A DNA stretch of 64,000 nucleotides, from NCBI GenBank assembly GCA_950106755.1, contig OX467084.1, positions 5,208,001 through 5,272,000 on the forward strand, given 5' to 3'. This DNA comes from Climacium dendroides (Eukaryota; Streptophyta; Bryopsida; Hypnales; Climaciaceae). A model generated the notes under the pieces. That model was given only the letters and a program-made list of their open reading frames with translations, did no database searches and was not told where the DNA came from. Position numbers and translations under genes: made by a program. This document shows, in pieces, positions 1 through 9,631 of the stretch; within the stretch, counting starts at the first letter, position 1, and each line of letters opens with the position of its first letter.

Positions 1-72
1 ATTTGTAAAATTCATTTTATACTGATTTCAAGTTCATGTTTTTCATGTGTAACAAGAAATTGCTACTATTTC

Positions 73-247
73 AGATGTGGCTGTGCAAACTTACTATGAG
101 AAGACACGGTTGGAAGAATGAACTCCGAAGGGTGTTCATGAGGCCATGACTCAAGCCACTACTGCAGCTATCAAAGGATTTCGAACGGAGTTTGATAAAC
201 AATCCGCCATTGCAAATTCAAAAAATCGCGTTGGATTCCTAGAAGAG
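73..247 (+). pseudogene. Exon-like remnant upstream of the methylase-like exons
   Basis: A stretch preceded by an AG acceptor and followed by a GTAT donor reads as a mostly open frame with one stop (after the EKTRLEE segment). A second exon-like block follows at about 335-550. Codon texture suggests former coding sequence. I do not recognise a domain. The position, on the same strand just before the methylase-like exons, suggests it is the 5' part of the same dead gene. Frames in the second block are mixed, so it has frameshifts. Confidence 0.3.
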
Positions 248-640
248 GTATATTATTATGCCTACTTGTTTTTTTATTTATATGATTATTTTTGGACTTG
301 ATTTTTACTATACTTATGTCTTTTCAAATTTCAGATTAACTTGCATTACAGCGCCAACAAGAAGCCCAAGATGTCTTTGGAGAAACTTCAAAGGATTTCT
401 ACATGCCAAGTTCAACCAAACCACAAGGTTCGTTGGCTTAGGTGGTTGAATTCAAGTGAGACTTCTAGGGAGGGTTTCAAATTCCCCGCCGTCGGTTTCA
501 ACACAATGATCTTAGAGACTTGGCCCTATAAGGCCTCATTTTGGGCTGAGGTATACAATCAACTTTTTTTTTCATTCATATGAAAAAATTTACATTTTAC
601 AAGTTTATAAATATTTTGATTATTATCTTATAGTTGTACC

Positions 641-940
641 ATACCAAAGTGTGGTAAGAAGGAAACGCAGTCAAAATTCACTGCGGTTCTTTTCTCCACA
701 ATACTGTACATGTTGTTAACTACAGCTGCAGCCTTCCTTTTCAATTTTTGAATTGAATTTTTTGAATTTCATAGCATGTAATACCTTTCCAATAGTATAT
801 TGCATGTCATCAAATTCCAAAAATTGAGTTAGAAAATGAAAAAAAAAAGTTGCAGCAATAATCAACAGCATGTACAACATTGTGGGGAAAAAAACTACAA
901 TGAATTTTGACTGTGGGTCTTTTTACCACATTTTGGTATA
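641..940. mobile_element. Foldback MITE, about 300 bp
   Basis: The two ends are long imperfect inverted repeats (about 90 bp each). The left arm begins ATACCAAAGTGTGGTAA and the right arm, reverse-complemented, begins ATACCAAAATGTGGTAA. Both continue through CAGTCAAAATTCA, CCACAAT and GTACATG to a GCTGCA core. It has no coding capacity. It sits in what looks like an intron of the broken methylase-like gene. The target-site duplication is not clear (TAGTTGTAC on the left, AGTACTAG on the right), so the superfamily is open. Confidence 0.65.
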
Positions 941-1181
941 GTACTAGTAAAATTGTATTTGTCAAATACTAATTGTCATACTTGTTTATCCCTTGCAGTC
1001 ACAATACTTTAGGATCCTCTTATTTGTACGAAGACAATAGGAGGAAACATCGGTGGAATCCAAATTTTCTATCACTATAAACCAACAACTTAGTGATGCA
1101 GGTACAAACCTTGAAGAAGTTGACCTTCTCCACAACTATACCTCCTTGTAGACTTAGCTCATAAATGGTACATTTCCGTAG

Positions 1182-1959
1182 AGAGGTGCCCGTGAGAAAG
1201 ATCCTCTATTTGTACAACTACTAATTGAGGCATCTTCAAAACATGGTGATGTGGTATTGGATTGTTTTGCATCTACAGGTACCTTTCATTAGTCATTATT
1301 TTTTATTATTGAAACCATATAATTTTTACATTGTATGTAACCTATTTGGTACAATTGATGACATTGCATTCAATAAACAGGGGCCTCTATCCATGCATGC
1401 CGCAACATTGGATGTCATTTGGTGGCCTTGGAGAGCGATAGTGAGATTTTTGAAGGTCTTCTTCAACCTTTGACCATCCTTCCTACTTCTACTGCCACCG
1501 TCTAAACTAAGCGACTTTTGCCTATAGTGTTGGATGATTCTGATGACGATGACATTGTTAAGCCTTCTACAAGGCCTCGAAAAAGACGTTGCTGTAAGTA
1601 AGCTTGTTAATGCTTTTAGACATGTGTTTATTTTCTTTTATTGTGCAATGTCTTTTAATTTATTCAAAGTTTCTAATTATTTAATCATTGCATCTTATAG
1701 AGGCAATTTTCTCAAGCATTTGGTGCTCTTGCCTTCTCCTAATCCAAAGAGTTTGCCATGTTACATCGAGACTCTAGCGACATCTATGGCAAAGGCTCCA
1801 TCACCCATTTCTATTGCCAAACATTGTTCATACAATATTGTTGTCAAGAAGTTTTTAGACCTTGAAGCAAATGTTGAGACACCAAGGCTTACATATAATG
1901 ATAGTAGTGAAGCTAGTGATCATTCTTCTCCCATATGTGACATTGGATTAAATTGATTT
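1182..1959 (+). pseudogene. Decayed DNA N4/N6-methylase-like gene (3' exons)
   Basis: Three exon-like blocks are visible. The first (about 1182-1278) reads GAREKDPLFVQLLIEASSKH, followed by GDVVLDCFAST. The second (1381-1593) joins in phase through a GT/AG intron and continues GASIHACRNIGCHLVALESD, then an acidic and basic tract (DDSDDDD, RPRKRR). The third (about 1700-1956) is open but unrecognised. The run VVLDCFASTG then a helix then IGCHLVALE has the shape of AdoMet-binding motif I of N4/N6 DNA methylases (LDPFxGxG...R..IG.E), here with Ala-Ser-Thr-Gly in the loop. The catalytic (D/N)PPY motif is not seen in what remains. In-frame stops (TAG at 1179, TAA before the acidic tract) and damaged upstream exons mark it as dead. 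It may have been carried by a repeat family. Family assignment is by motif only. Confidence 0.45.
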
Positions 1960-2719
1960 TGTTCTAAAGACTATTGTTGTTACTTGATTTTCTAATGTCA
2001 TGTAGTGAGACTAAAAAGGCCACTACATTCTTGCACTTTACCATATTCTTAAGTTATTTTGCATTTTGGTGATCTTTAAAGTGGTAGTGAAAAGGGCATC
2101 TACTTCAAGAGATAATGGTTACTATTGTCAATTAGTAGAATTTTTTTTGGATTGAATCTATTTCTTTCTATTAGCAACATGGTACTTCTTTTTGATGAAA
2201 ACATGTAATTAGAAATAGTAAATGTTGGTGTTAGCATAAAAATAAATTTGGTGAACTTTACAAATGCTTGAAAAGAATTGTGAATTTTAATTAGAAATGG
2301 TATCTTCACCCTAAAATGGTTTTAGAATACCATATAAGCATAGGTCCTTAGCTTAAAAAACCCCACTTAAACCTTGGATTTAAAATACTTGATAAATGAC
2401 ATTTATCTAAAACAAATGATTTTATAGTTCAAATCATTGATTAATCATCCAAACTCATTTTCATCCAATGTCATGAACAAATGTATTTCATTTAATAAAG
2501 TCAACTAAAAAATAATTCATCCAACTCTGTTCATCTCCATTCATCTCTATTCATCCTCTTTAAGTGCATCTATAGTTTTATGCTTTTATAATAAACCATA
2601 GACCAAAAATCCTTCTGGTAAAAAATTATAGGTTTTCCACAAATTTTTCAAAAAATTCTCAATGCTCAACACTCATTGCTCAACGCTCAACACTCATCGC
2701 TCCTTGCTCATACTTTAGC
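1960..2719. other. No gene seen; AT-rich spacer
   Basis: AT-rich sequence with no supportable gene. A short CAACACTCATTGCTCAACGC-type direct repeat lies near 2660-2700, next to the damaged left edge of the following transposon. Confidence 0.6.
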
Positions 2720-3064
2720 AACCCTGCTATTTGTAGTCATATTTTTGAAGGTAAAAAAAAAATGACTGCAAATATGAGTGCGAGTCATATTTTAGCCTTA
2801 TACATCATGGCCGTATAGTATATGACCATTGAGAACACTAAAATACTTCATAAAGAACGGTAGGGAACATATTTAGGGAACGCCCAGTCATATTTTCTAG
2901 GCATATTTTGCAATCACATCTCCATGATAGTAAGATTTTTTTTAGGGCAGCCCAAAAACAATTTGAGTAGGGAATATATTTAGAAAGTATCTAGTCATAT
3001 TTTTCCACGTAGAATTTTTTGTAGTCATATTTTTTTTAAATTACTTTTTTGTAGTTGCCACTAA

Positions 3065-3155
3065 TTTAGGATTTTGAAACCCTAGCCGCCACAAAATAGG
3101 ATTTCAAAACCCTAGCCGCCACAAAGTAGGGTTTTGAAACCCTAGCCACCACTTT
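3065..3155 (+). repeat. About 31-bp tandem repeat inside CACTA copy 1
   Basis: Three consecutive units of the type ATTTTGAAACCCTAGCCGCC plus ACAAA(A/G)TAGG. The equivalent place in the other copy (42400-42520) also has several units ending in AAACCCTAGCCGxCAC. Confidence 0.7.
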
Positions 3156-3350
3156 TTGTAGCCACTCCATTTTTTGCCCCTTCTTCTTTCTTTTTTGTTT
3201 CTTTTTTGTTTCTTCTTCTTTGTTTTTGTTTCTTCTTAAGTTTTGTTTTTTGTTGCTTCTTAGGTTTTTCTTCTTCTTCCTTCTTAGGTTTGTTTTTTCT
3301 TCCTATTTAGGTTTTGCTTCTTCTTCTTTCTTTTTTGTTCCTTCATCTTT

Positions 3351-3488
3351 GTTTTTGTTGCTTCTTAAGCTTTGTTTTTGTTGCTTCTTAAGCTTTGTTT
3401 TTGTTGCTTCTTAAGCTTTGTTTTTGTTGCTTCTTAAGCTTTGTTTTTGTTGCTTCTTAAGCTTTGTTTTTGTTGCTTCTTAAGCTTT
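3351..3488 (+). repeat. 23-bp tandem repeat, about 6 units
   Basis: Six near-identical copies of GTTTTTGTTGCTTCTTAAGC plus TTT lie in the pyrimidine-rich core of CACTA copy 1. The open frames over this tract encode only Leu/Phe/Ser-rich low-complexity sequence and are not genes. Confidence 0.85.
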
Positions 3489-3776
3489 GTTTCTTGTTAT
3501 TTCTTAGGTTTTTCTTCTTCTTGCTTCTTCTTACTTCTTAGGTTTTGTTTCTACTTCTTTCTTTTTTGTTCCTTCATTTTTTCTTACCTCCTAGTCATAT
3601 TTTGCAGTCATATTTTGCAGTCATAATGTCACTTAGTTTTTGCTTCTTCTTTTTTGCTACTTTTTGTTTCTTAGTCTCTCTATCATCATTGTTATTTTTT
3701 TTTGTTATTTATAATTTTTCAATATATAAATTATATTGTTTATTTATTGAAAACTAACCTTCTTGTTTATACGTGT

Positions 3777-3830
3777 AGGCATTGGAGGTTGAAATGAAGT
3801 TATTGAAGGCTACTTGCAATACAAAAGAGG
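3777..3830 (+). other. Exon-like block shared by both CACTA copies
   Basis: An AG acceptor is followed by an open segment reading ALEVEMKLLKATCNTKE and then a GTAACA donor-like site. The other copy at about 43152-43200 reads ASKVETKTLEATCNF in the same frame after an ACAG acceptor. Preserving a frame and a splice acceptor in an otherwise non-coding element suggests a leftover or captured exon. No function is assigned. Confidence 0.35.
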
Positions 3831-4084
3831 TAACATTTTTACATTTTTGTTGGAATATAAGTTCTACAAGTATGTGGAAATATACATATATAAAGAGCCA
3901 TTATGATATATTTTGTGTTAGTAACTAATAAATGTTATTGAAAAAAATCACATTTTTTCTTGTCTTTGACTTTCTAATGTGATTAATTTTTGCTCATTTA
4001 AGAAATCATATGTATTCATTTTTAATTAAATGGATTTTTTTACTTAACTACTAAATTATGTTGATGTATGACTACACATAGTCG

Positions 4085-4440
4085 TTTTACAAATCATCAA
4101 AAAATATGATTGAAAAGAATTATTTTACACATCATTTAAAAATATGACTGGAAAAAGTCATATTTCGTGTTTACTGCAAAATATGACTCACTATAGTCAT
4201 ATTTCACATCACTGCAAAATATGACTTACCACAATCATATTCTACATCACTACAAAATATGACTCACTACAATCATATTCCACATCACTACAAAATATGA
4301 CTCACTATAGTCATATTCTATATTATTGCAAAATATGACTCACTATAGTCATATTCTACATCATTGCAAAATATGACTCACCGCAGTTATATTCCATATC
4401 ATCAAAAAATATGACTCGCCATAGTCATATTCCACGTAGG
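4085..4440. repeat. 38-bp palindromic unit array in CACTA copy 1
   Basis: About nine units of roughly 38 bp. Each holds AAATATGACT, a few bases, then the complementary AGTCATATT, followed by CCACATCACTGC or a variant. Each unit is therefore a small hairpin. Such subterminal arrays in CACTA elements are typically transposase-binding sites. The spacing and the presence in both copies support that reading. Confidence 0.8.
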
Positions 4441-4722
4441 ACTTTTTTGTTTACCTGGGCAACTCAACAAAATGTCAAGTCCCCCCCTAAGAGAGTCAAA
4501 GTATACGCCATGTTGGCATACTATGACTAAATATGGGTATTTATACCCTTCAACTTATATGACTACCAATATGACTGATGTTTGAAGCGACTACTTTCAA
4601 ACGACTAGAGTCAATCATATCCCGAGTCACCTATAGTGATTTCTGCGTGAGTCATATTTTTGGACTGTATCACTCACTGCAATCATATTTTGCAGTCATA
4701 GAACACTGTTTTTGTTGTAGTG

Positions 4723-7053
4723 GGAAGAAGAATGAGGACGTAACCCCATCAAAACATGTCAGCAGAAAATCATCCTTGTGCATGTTTTCCCATGTCTACG
4801 GTAATGTCTCTCATTCTGAGCTTCCTCTGAGTACTACACTGATTTGATTACTAGACTTCATCTTCAAAAAACATAGTAGGGAAAACACAATCGACATTTG
4901 CCACGTGCATAGTGGCAATGTCATCTGCCTATAGAATTAGCGGTAACCTTATTTCAGTCCTCACTTCAGGGCAAGTTCAGAACTTTAAAGGCTCTCCGTT
5001 TTTCACTATTACTACTGCTACATTTCAATGACCTGGACAAATTTGAAGAGAATCTAAACTCCTTATGACTTGTTTGTAGTGACGTGCTCTATCAAATGGA
5101 GGATATATATTGCTGGACCTCTTCCAGAAGCAACGCACAACGTAGAATTGCTGTCGAATTAACTTGCGTTAGCAACTAGTCGTGGACATGGAGGATTGTC
5201 TTCACGGCTAGCAGCCCCATGATTGTCCATTTGCTTCAATTTCCTGTACGTGGAAGACAATTTGAACATCTACCGGTAAGACCACACAGCCATGCATGAG
5301 TACTAGTACTATAACTGTGCTACGTCAACTACAGTGGTGTCTGTTCAATTCATTTTCCACTCCCCATGTATAGTCTCTGCTAGTATGAATCACAACCATT
5401 GAGGGCCTACGAATGTCACGTTTGATATAGCTATGAAAGTTCATGCTAGCCAAGACCCTTCCTATATGTATTTTGATAGAAACATAAGCGGGAAAATGAC
5501 ATTTCCTAAGGTATCAGAAATTGAAATTCGCGGTCTACATTACACTATAAGCATTTATTGTTTCTAGCAAATGTAAAATCATAGTGTTGCTTTCTCTTGT
5601 GTACAGCGGTAGCTCTTCGTAAATTGTCATGCATGTTCTAGGAAATAAGACAATTAAAAAAAACTCATCTCCAAGATATCGACATTATGCTTTACCCAAT
5701 ATTGGAGTTCCTACTGTTCACGTCTGCAGTCAAGCACATCTCCAGCCTTTAGTAGTGAAGCTCCACATTGTGTTCTTTGTCCTGCACTTTCCGTCACTCA
5801 CTGATTTTCTACTACTGCAAAAATCTAAATCTACTCTCCTATTTCTCGCAAGTTCTGCTGCTTGAACTACTAACGTTTTCCACGATGGAAGACTCACAGT
5901 TGGGCGTCTACAATGTCATTAGTGGTTCTTATTGCTCACAAGCCATTAAAAACATCGGATGTGTCTTAATGAAATGCCCACTGGCCCATCACGATAAATT
6001 AGAAGCACATGCTACAAATCTCCCTCTCTTGTACATTCAGAAGTACTTACTCCTAAATTATGTCTAAAATAATGTATGCCATAAGTACTAGCAATAGCAT
6101 CCTCACTAGAGCATCAGCTCAGCACTCTGCAAATCTTCCATTCTTGTACAATCAGAAGTACTTGCTCAAAAATAATGTATAGAATTCTCTGTGCCATAAA
6201 TGCTCGCACAAGCGACCTAACCTAAGCACCACCACACTTTCCACGTAGGCTTGGGAATTACTGTTATATTTCGGTGGCAACTCCCCTTTCACTTTTACCT
6301 GCTCTTATTCTAATATTGTTTACGAACAGACCCTAAGGAAACTACTTTTTGCTCAATTTCGTACTAAAAAGTAGGGAAAACAGTGAAAGCATTGTTGTTC
6401 ACGAGCTATAATAAAACAACCCATTGCGGTCAAATAACCCATAGTGATCACCTAAGAAAATGACCCCATTGTGGGTTTTTTCAATATGTGAGATGTGGAA
6501 TTGAAGTTCCCTCTCAATGTTGTTGTTAATTTCTAAATTGTAATAGATTGGGGTAGAGGAGGATTGCCAACAAAACCCCTTTTTGTTTTAAATACCCCCA
6601 AATGCCGTATACCAAACAAATACTAAAGCATTTCAAATGAGAATATTTGCACAATTCCTTTGTATCATACTTTATACTATACCCAACTATTAGAGGTGAC
6701 ATTTTGTATGGAATAGTTAATTGAAGTTAGAAAATTGGTTTGATGGACACTTTCAAATATTATTAAAAAATTTAGTTTTAATTTTTAATTTTAAAAAACT
6801 TGTGCCCTTCATATATATGTAGCTATTGTCCATTTCTATCCTACATTATATCTTTATTAGCCACTTCATGTTTAATTTTGCAAAAAGAAGAAGGAAAGTG
6901 GTTCATAGAATTAGAAGATAGGAGGTACAATAATCCATGTAGGGTATGAAAATTAAAATATAAAAGACTTCAACTATTCATAGTTAAGTTAAAATAATAT
7001 AATAGTTGTTTTGAAAATTGAACTTTAGACTTTTATAACTTTCTATTAGAGAC
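4723..7053. other. Non-coding region with short direct repeats
   Basis: No supportable gene. One direct repeat is visible: the segment around 6017-6090 (CTTGTACATTCAGAAGTACT, then TAATGTATGCCATAA) recurs at about 6143-6205 (CTTGTACAATCAGAAGTACT, then TGTGCCATAA), about 120 bp apart. The rest is AT-rich. Short open frames here show no recognisable protein. Confidence 0.5.
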
Positions 7054-7294
7054 ATGCCATATTTAACTACTTTTGGACTTTGCAAAGTCCAAAATTGGTA
7101 AAGGGACATCTAAGACAGTTGTAGATTTTGATTTCTATAGATTTTAGGAATCTAGATATGATATAGATTTTGGACTAGGTGGTTTGAAAAATGTACAACA
7201 AGTTTAGATTTTAGATATCTATGACAACCGGAGATGTCCCGTTGGACAAAGTCCAAAATTCCCTAAAAAGTCCAAAAGTAGTTAAATATGGCAT
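7054..7294. mobile_element. Foldback MITE, about 240 bp
   Basis: Inverted repeat ends. The left end starts ATGCCATATTTAACTACTTT and the right end is its reverse complement (AAAGTAGTTAAATATGGCAT). The match continues inward with GGACTTTG/CAAAGTCC and GGGACATCT/AGATGTCCC. The interior is rich in (A)TAGATTTT segments. It has no coding capacity. Confidence 0.7.
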
Positions 7295-8848
7295 AGACTC
7301 CAAAATACACATGCATTTTGGGAAGGTGAAATTTAACTTGATTTCTCACATTCTTTTATTTGACCTCATTTTGAAAAAATTGATATAAAATGCTTATTTA
7401 ACCCCTAAAGAACCAAGGAGCCCACTTTGGGCTTTTTGAGAAATTGGACAAGCTCTCTTGACTTCATAATTTGAAATTTTTGTATGAATTTTTTAGAATA
7501 GATGCTTCTCATCATAATTTATGTGCGAAGCTTTGTTTTGATAAATATTGCAAAAGTTAGAAGGACTTTTTTTGATTTCAATGTCAAATTAGGTAGCAAA
7601 AAATATATTCTAAAAAATTATTAAATATTTACTTGAAATTGTATAGATTGATACATACTCAAAAAATCGAACCAATGAATTTTAAATAATGAGGTAAAGA
7701 CATGAGTTTTATTTTGTGGGCAATGCATTAGATGAAATTTGAGGCCAATTAAAGATTGCGGGTTCCTATGAGTTCCTGGATTGTGGTGAATTCTAGGAAC
7801 TTTGTCAAATCAATAATCCAATGTGGCCGAGCCCCTGCCATGTCAGATAATGTTAATTAATTAAAATTATTTTAATTATTTTTATATTTTTATACTTTGA
7901 TGCATTCTTAGCCTCAAGAACAAGCTTGAAATGACCCTCCTGAGGCCTCAAATCTCTTCTAATGAAGGTAGAAAAAACATAGAAAGCCATCATTTGCTTT
8001 CAATTTTGTAAATTTTCATATAAAAATAAAAAGAAGGATATTGATTTTTCACTATAAAAAAGAAGGATATTGATCCTTCACTAAAACATTTGCACCTTTA
8101 GGATTAACAATTCTCACATTCTACCAAAAGTTATTAGCATATTCGTTATATCTTTCATTCAATAGTACCTTCCGCTTTACAATTTTAAAAAATGAACATG
8201 AAAGTTTTTTTTAGTTAAATATTTATATACACATTGAATTTGCAATTATTGGGGACAATCACTTCAAAATTTTGGGACAATGTACTTGAATAAGAAAACC
8301 AAAAGATCTTACGTTTGGATTTGTTAAAAAACGAATATTGATAAAGACTTTGACCTTGCTTTGAGGACAGAGAATTTGAAGTGTTTTCGGACCTCTAAAC
8401 ATGATGGTATTTTAGCGGTTAAATTGAACACACTTATTACTTTGTTTTTTTTATTAAGCTCCCACCTTGCTTCAAATTTTCCATAACCTTTAAAGATTGA
8501 TAAAAAACAATGGCCTTCACTATAAAAAAGATGTCTTCGCTCTTCTAACTCACACCATATTAAAGAAGTTGGCTTGTGCATCACTAAACAAAAATATTTT
8601 GATATTAGATGTTGTATGTGATACTTTAATCAACCCTAAGCTTTGAATTTTTGATATTAGGTAACTTGAAAAAATAATTTTGCCTATTTTTTACTATTTA
8701 GGCATTTCTAGTATTAATTATTTTTCTTACAATAATTTTCAAAAGCTTCAACTCTTGTTTTTTTAAATTTAATTAGCTAATACTGAAATTGATAATGGGG
8801 TCGGGTATGAAGTGTCATTGAAATTCTAAAGCATGAGACCTAGTGGGC
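7295..8848. other. No gene seen; AT-rich spacer
   Basis: AT-rich DNA with no gene supported on either strand. An imperfect 24-bp direct repeat (AAAAAGAAGGATATTGATxxTTCACTA) lies at about 8028-8085. Confidence 0.6.
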
Positions 8849-9275
8849 CAGGGAGGATTGCCCCCCTTATTGCCCCATTCAAGGATAAATGTAAAAATTG
8901 CCACCTACATCAATTTTGTATTTTGTTGCATATCTCAATTCATTTAGGGCCTCTGATTGCAAATATGAATTCAAAATTTCCAAATTTTGTGATGGGCGGC
9001 AAATAAAAAATTTCAGTGTTTTCTCCAGGGTTAAAACACGGGGCAAATTAAGGGCCAGGGTGAATTGACCCCCTCATTGACCCTCCAGGGCAAGCCCTGG
9101 AATTTTTTATTTGCAAGGCTTAATTTTTTTTTAAAATTCTGAATTCATATTTGCAATTAGAGGCTCCAAATTACTCCAGGGAGATGCAAGAATTGCCAAA
9201 AAAATTGCCACAACATAGGGGGCTTTTTTGTCAAACCACAGTTGACCGGGACAATGAGGGGGCCAATTCTCCCTG
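8849..9275. mobile_element. 427-bp foldback element upstream of RAD23
   Basis: The ends are inverted: CAGGGAGGATTGCCCCCCTT on the left, and CAGGGAGAATTGGCCCCCTC when the right end is reverse-complemented. The internal arms also pair over a long stretch (GCCTCTGATTGCAAATATGA against TCATATTTGCAATTAGAGGC). The centre holds further copies of the end motif (CAGGGTGAATTGACCCCCTC). It ends about 360 bp before the RAD23 start codon and so may lie in or next to its promoter. Confidence 0.7.
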
Positions 9276-9631
9276 CGCGCAAATTAAGGGGGTCAATCTC
9301 TCCAGTGACACTGGAAACCTGAAGTGAAGACCCTCGCCGGGCAGCATGACAACAGACATTCTCGGTTGGGGCAGCCCTGACGGAAGTCTGACCGAGTCGG
9401 CAACGGGTTGGAGGGCTCTTTCCCGTCGTTCTCCTGTCCTTGCGCCTTCCCCTTTCATCACCCCAGCACTGAAGTTAGGGCTTCGCAACTCCCAATCCCT
9501 CGCGCGGCAACAGTTCTCCCCAACGAAGAGATTGCATTCCTATTGCGAAGATCCTTTGCCAAGGAACTGAGCAGCAGCGGTGCCGCTTCCGCCACTGAGG
9601 ACGATTTCGGGAGCATTTGGATCGGCGCAGC

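Larger units (their letters stand above)
2720..4722. mobile_element. CACTA-type element, copy 1 (left end damaged)
   Basis: It aligns end to end by eye with the intact copy at 41960-43877. Shared parts in order: an AGTCATATTxTTGAAGG left part; a block of GGGAACATxTTT repeats; AAACCCTAGCCxCCAC repeats; a long pyrimidine-rich tract (CTT/GTT); an exon-like block at about 3777-3830; the ATATGACT palindrome array; a GTCAAAGTATACGCCATGTTG segment; and the right end TTTTTGTTGTAGTG at 4722. The first roughly 60 bp, including the CACTA terminus, are missing or too diverged to recognise, so the start is approximate. No transposase is visible, so it is non-autonomous. Confidence 0.7.

Noticed and set aside
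3220..3757. Phe/Leu-rich frames resembling membrane proteins (also 42526-42977)
   Set aside because: They are translations of a pyrimidine-rich tandem-repeat tract in the CACTA elements, not real membrane segments.
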